From: Prevotellaceae bacterium UBA5903
GTDB taxonomy: Bacteria > Bacteroidota > Bacteroidia > Bacteroidales > Bacteroidaceae
Direction: 5' to 3'
DNA length: 16,161 bases
Assembly: GCA_002431845.1 (NCBI GenBank)
Contig: DJEH01000086.1
Coordinates: 1 to 16,161, forward strand
Under the pieces are notes generated by a model. That model did no database searches. It worked only from the letters and a program-made list of their open reading frames with translations, and was not told the origin of the DNA. Numbering within the stretch: position 1 is the stretch's first letter; the number at the start of each line of letters is the position of its first letter. Positions 14,487-16,161 of this stretch are shown here, in pieces. The translations under genes were made by a program, and so were the position numbers.

Positions 14487-14519
14487 GGTTATGAACCCTC
14501 TACCAGAAGATTCATAACC
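14487..14519 (-). terminator. Terminator-like hairpin between rplL and rpoB
   Basis: GGTTATGAA (14487-14495) pairs perfectly with TTCATAACC (14511-14519). On the transcribed strand a T5 run follows directly. It begins about 25 nt after the rplL stop codon. Because no clear promoter for rpoB is seen downstream, it is likely a partial terminator (attenuator) that lowers rpoBC transcription relative to rplJL, as is known at the same place in E. coli. Confidence 0.7.
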
Positions 14520-14544
14520 AAAGCCCTTATAGGGATAATGTTTA

Positions 14545-14919
14545 TTAAGCGAGTTCTACTTCAGCACCAGCCTCTTCGAGAGCCTTCTTAAGTGCTTCAG
14601 CTTCTTCCTTAGCAACACCTTCCTTAACCTTAGAAGGAGCACCATCAACTAAGTCCTTAGCTTCCTTCAAGCCAAGACCGCAGTGTTCCTTAACAGCCTT
14701 AACTACTTGGAGCTTAGCAGCACCTGCGCTCTTGAGAACAACGTCGAATGAAGTCTTCTCTTCAGCAGCAGCTGCACCAGCAGCAGGACCGGCAGCAACA
14801 GCAACAGCTGCAGCAGCGGGTTCAATTCCATACTCGTCCTTCAGGATAGTTGCCAACTCGTTTACTTCTTTCACTGTCAAATTTACCAATTCTTCAGCGA
14901 TAGCTTTGATATCTGCCAT
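14545..14919 (-). CDS. rplL: 50S ribosomal protein bL12 (L7/L12)
   Basis: The 124-residue acidic protein is the multicopy stalk component that recruits translation GTPases. The N-terminal dimerisation and L10-binding domain (about 1-34) is followed by an Ala/Gly-rich hinge (EPAAAAVAVAAGPAAGAAAA, about 33-52). The C-terminal globular domain begins EEKTSFDVVLKSAGAAKLQV. The GLGLKEAKDLVDGAP motif that contacts EF-G and EF-Tu is intact. The length equals the family norm. It follows rplJ by 76 nt with an A-rich region but no Shine-Dalgarno sequence. A terminator-like hairpin lies shortly downstream, which fits the need for about four copies of L12 per ribosome against much less RNA polymerase. Confidence 0.98.
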   Translation of the reverse strand: MADIKAIAEELVNLTVKEVNELATILKDEYGIEPAAAAVAVAAGPAAGAAAAEEKTSFDVVLKSAGAAKLQVVKAVKEHCGLGLKEAKDLVDGAPSKVKEGVAKEEAEALKKALEEAGAEVELA

Positions 14920-14995
14920 TTTCTTAAATGTATTTTTTTTTGTTATTATCTAAATTTAATTGGGTAATCCAGGATGCAGAATTAAATATTCTGGA

Positions 14996-15514
14996 TTATT
15001 CTGGGCGTTCGCCCAAAGTTTTAAGCACACCGTGAATAGTTTGTCCTGCACTTGAGAGAGCAGAGATAACATTCTTGGCTGGAGATTGTAGCAAAGCAAC
15101 AACCTCTGCGATAACTTCTGCTTTGCTCTTGATAGCGCAAAGAGTATCGAGTTGGTCAGCACCAACATAGAAGCCTTCCTCAGCATAAGCGCCCTTCAAT
15201 GTAGGAACGCCATCCTTACCAACTTCCTTAATAAGTTTAGCAGGAGCATTAGCTGTTTGGCAGAAGAAAACCGCAGTTGTACCTTTCAAGCAGTCATAAA
15301 GAGGAGAGTAATCAACCTCTGATGCTTCGAAAGCCTTGTGCAAGAGTGTATTCTTAACAACTACCATTTTGATGTCGGCACCGAAAGCCTTGCGGCGAAG
15401 AGCTGAAGTAGCTTCAGCGTTCATACCAGTTACATCTACGAGGTAGAGGTGTGAATATTCTTTAATCTGTTCACCGAGTTTCTCGATGATGATACCTTTA
15501 TCTTCCTTCTTCAT
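14996..15514 (-). CDS. rplJ: 50S ribosomal protein uL10
   Basis: The 172-residue protein anchors the L7/L12 stalk to 23S rRNA beside L11. The N-terminal RNA-binding domain shows the family pattern KKEDKGIIIEKLGEQI, then VDVTGMNAEATSALRRKAFG and VVVKNTLLHKAF. The C-terminal helix that binds L12 dimers (about residues 132-165) is present as KAEVIAEVVALLQSPAKNVI and onward. The gene starts only 14 nt after the rplA stop codon and is followed by rplL after 76 nt, so the three are one operon. In E. coli an L10-binding leader precedes rplJ. The short gap here leaves no room for that structure outside the rplA coding region. Confidence 0.98.
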   Translation of the reverse strand: MKKEDKGIIIEKLGEQIKEYSHLYLVDVTGMNAEATSALRRKAFGADIKMVVVKNTLLHKAFEASEVDYSPLYDCLKGTTAVFFCQTANAPAKLIKEVGKDGVPTLKGAYAEEGFYVGADQLDTLCAIKSKAEVIAEVVALLQSPAKNVISALSSAGQTIHGVLKTLGERPE

Positions 15515-15528
15515 GTTTGTAATTCAGT

Positions 15529-16161
15529 TTAGATTTCTTCTACAGATTTAGGATCAATCTTGATACCCTTACTCATGGTAGAGGAAAGATAAATACTCTT
15601 GATATAAGTACCCTTAGCACTTGCAGGTTTCAGTTTGATGATAGTAGCCATAAATTCTTTGGCATTACCAAAAATCTGATCAGCAGTGAAAGAAACCTTA
15701 CCGATTGAAGTGTGAACAATACCACTCTTATCAACCTTAAAGTCGATCTTACCTTGCTTAACCTCGCGAATAGCCTTGGCAACATCCATAGTAACGGTAC
15801 CGCTCTTTGGGTTAGGCATCAAGCCACGAGGACCGAGGACACGACCCAGGGCACCAATTTTACCCATGATAGCGGGCATAGTGATGATAACATCAACGTC
15901 TGTCCAACCACCTTTAATTTTCTCGATATATTCATCGAGACCTACATAGTCAGCGCCAGCTTCTTTAGCAGCAGCTTCGGCATCGGGAGTACAGAGGCAG
16001 AGCACACGTACAGTCTTACCAGTACCATTAGGTAGAGATACGACACCGCGAACCATTTGGTTTGCCTTACGTGGGTCTACGCCCAAACGTACATCAATAT
16101 CGATTGAAGCATCGAACTTGGTGGTAGTGATTTCCTTCACCAAAGATGCAGCTTCTTTCAA
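15529..16161 (-). CDS. rplA: 50S ribosomal protein uL1, 5' end outside the window
   Basis: The 210 residues visible are the C-terminal part of L1, which forms the mobile L1 stalk at the ribosomal E site and can repress its own operon by binding mRNA. The conserved stretches FDASIDIDVRLGVDPRKANQ, VRGVVSLPNGTGKTVRVL and RVLGPRGLMPNPKSGTVT identify it. The C-terminal segment ends YLSSTMSKGIKIDPKSVEEI. The first codon in the window reads TTG, which encodes an internal Leu (LKEAASLVKE). About 20 N-terminal residues are therefore missing at the right edge, judged from the usual length near 230. The rplJ start follows after 14 nt. Confidence 0.98.
   Translation of the reverse strand: MKEAASLVKEITTTKFDASIDIDVRLGVDPRKANQMVRGVVSLPNGTGKTVRVLCLCTPDAEAAAKEAGADYVGLDEYIEKIKGGWTDVDVIITMPAIMGKIGALGRVLGPRGLMPNPKSGTVTMDVAKAIREVKQGKIDFKVDKSGIVHTSIGKVSFTADQIFGNAKEFMATIIKLKPASAKGTYIKSIYLSSTMSKGIKIDPKSVEEI

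Noticed and set aside
16159..16161. TTG at the right edge as the start codon of rplA
   Set aside because: L1 proteins have about 20 more residues before LKEAASLVKE. The TTG is an internal leucine codon and the gene continues beyond the window.

Overview
The window looks like chromosomal DNA from a member of the Bacteroidales, most likely Prevotellaceae. The evidence is an AT-rich composition, gene starts without Shine-Dalgarno sequences, promoters of the Bacteroides type (TTTG about 20 bp upstream of TAnnTTTG), a short HPF-type hibernation factor beside a XerC-like recombinase, and RNA polymerase beta and beta' of 1270 and 1419 residues. The genus is inferred, not proven.

Layout. The left end (1-370) has no gene. 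It carries a short tandem array of a 23-bp palindrome-containing repeat (about 4-92) and a terminator-like hairpin. A minus-strand GNAT acetyltransferase (371-868) is transcribed away from an L,D-transpeptidase lipoprotein (1043-1858). Next on the plus strand come a secreted NlpC/P60 cell-wall hydrolase (2083-2682) with a good promoter, a foldable leader and a strong terminator, then a small MscS-type channel (2793-3677), then rpsU for bS21 (3854-4045) with its own promoter and leader hairpin. The interval 4046-4552 has no gene I can support but holds several strong hairpins. It is the convergence point between rpsU and the minus-strand genes.

From 4553 to the right edge every gene is on the minus strand. 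In transcription order they are rplA (cut by the window edge), rplJ, rplL, rpoB and rpoC, then a terminator, then a xerC-like recombinase gene and hpf. This is the conserved ribosomal-protein/RNA-polymerase block. The two spacers flanking rpoB (about 230 and 200 nt) each contain foldable RNA. One is a U-tract hairpin after rplL that could be a partial terminator, and the other is a long stem between rpoB and rpoC without a U-tract.

How the genes relate. The right two thirds is translation and transcription machinery: L1, L10, L7/L12, RNA polymerase, bS21 and the hibernation factor. The left third is envelope biology: peptidoglycan cross-linking, peptidoglycan hydrolysis and osmotic release. 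I found no prophage, CRISPR array, insertion sequence or defence system. What deserves a second look is regulatory RNA structure in the leaders and spacers, the placement of xerC-hpf after rpoC, and the repeat array. No wholly new protein system is visible.
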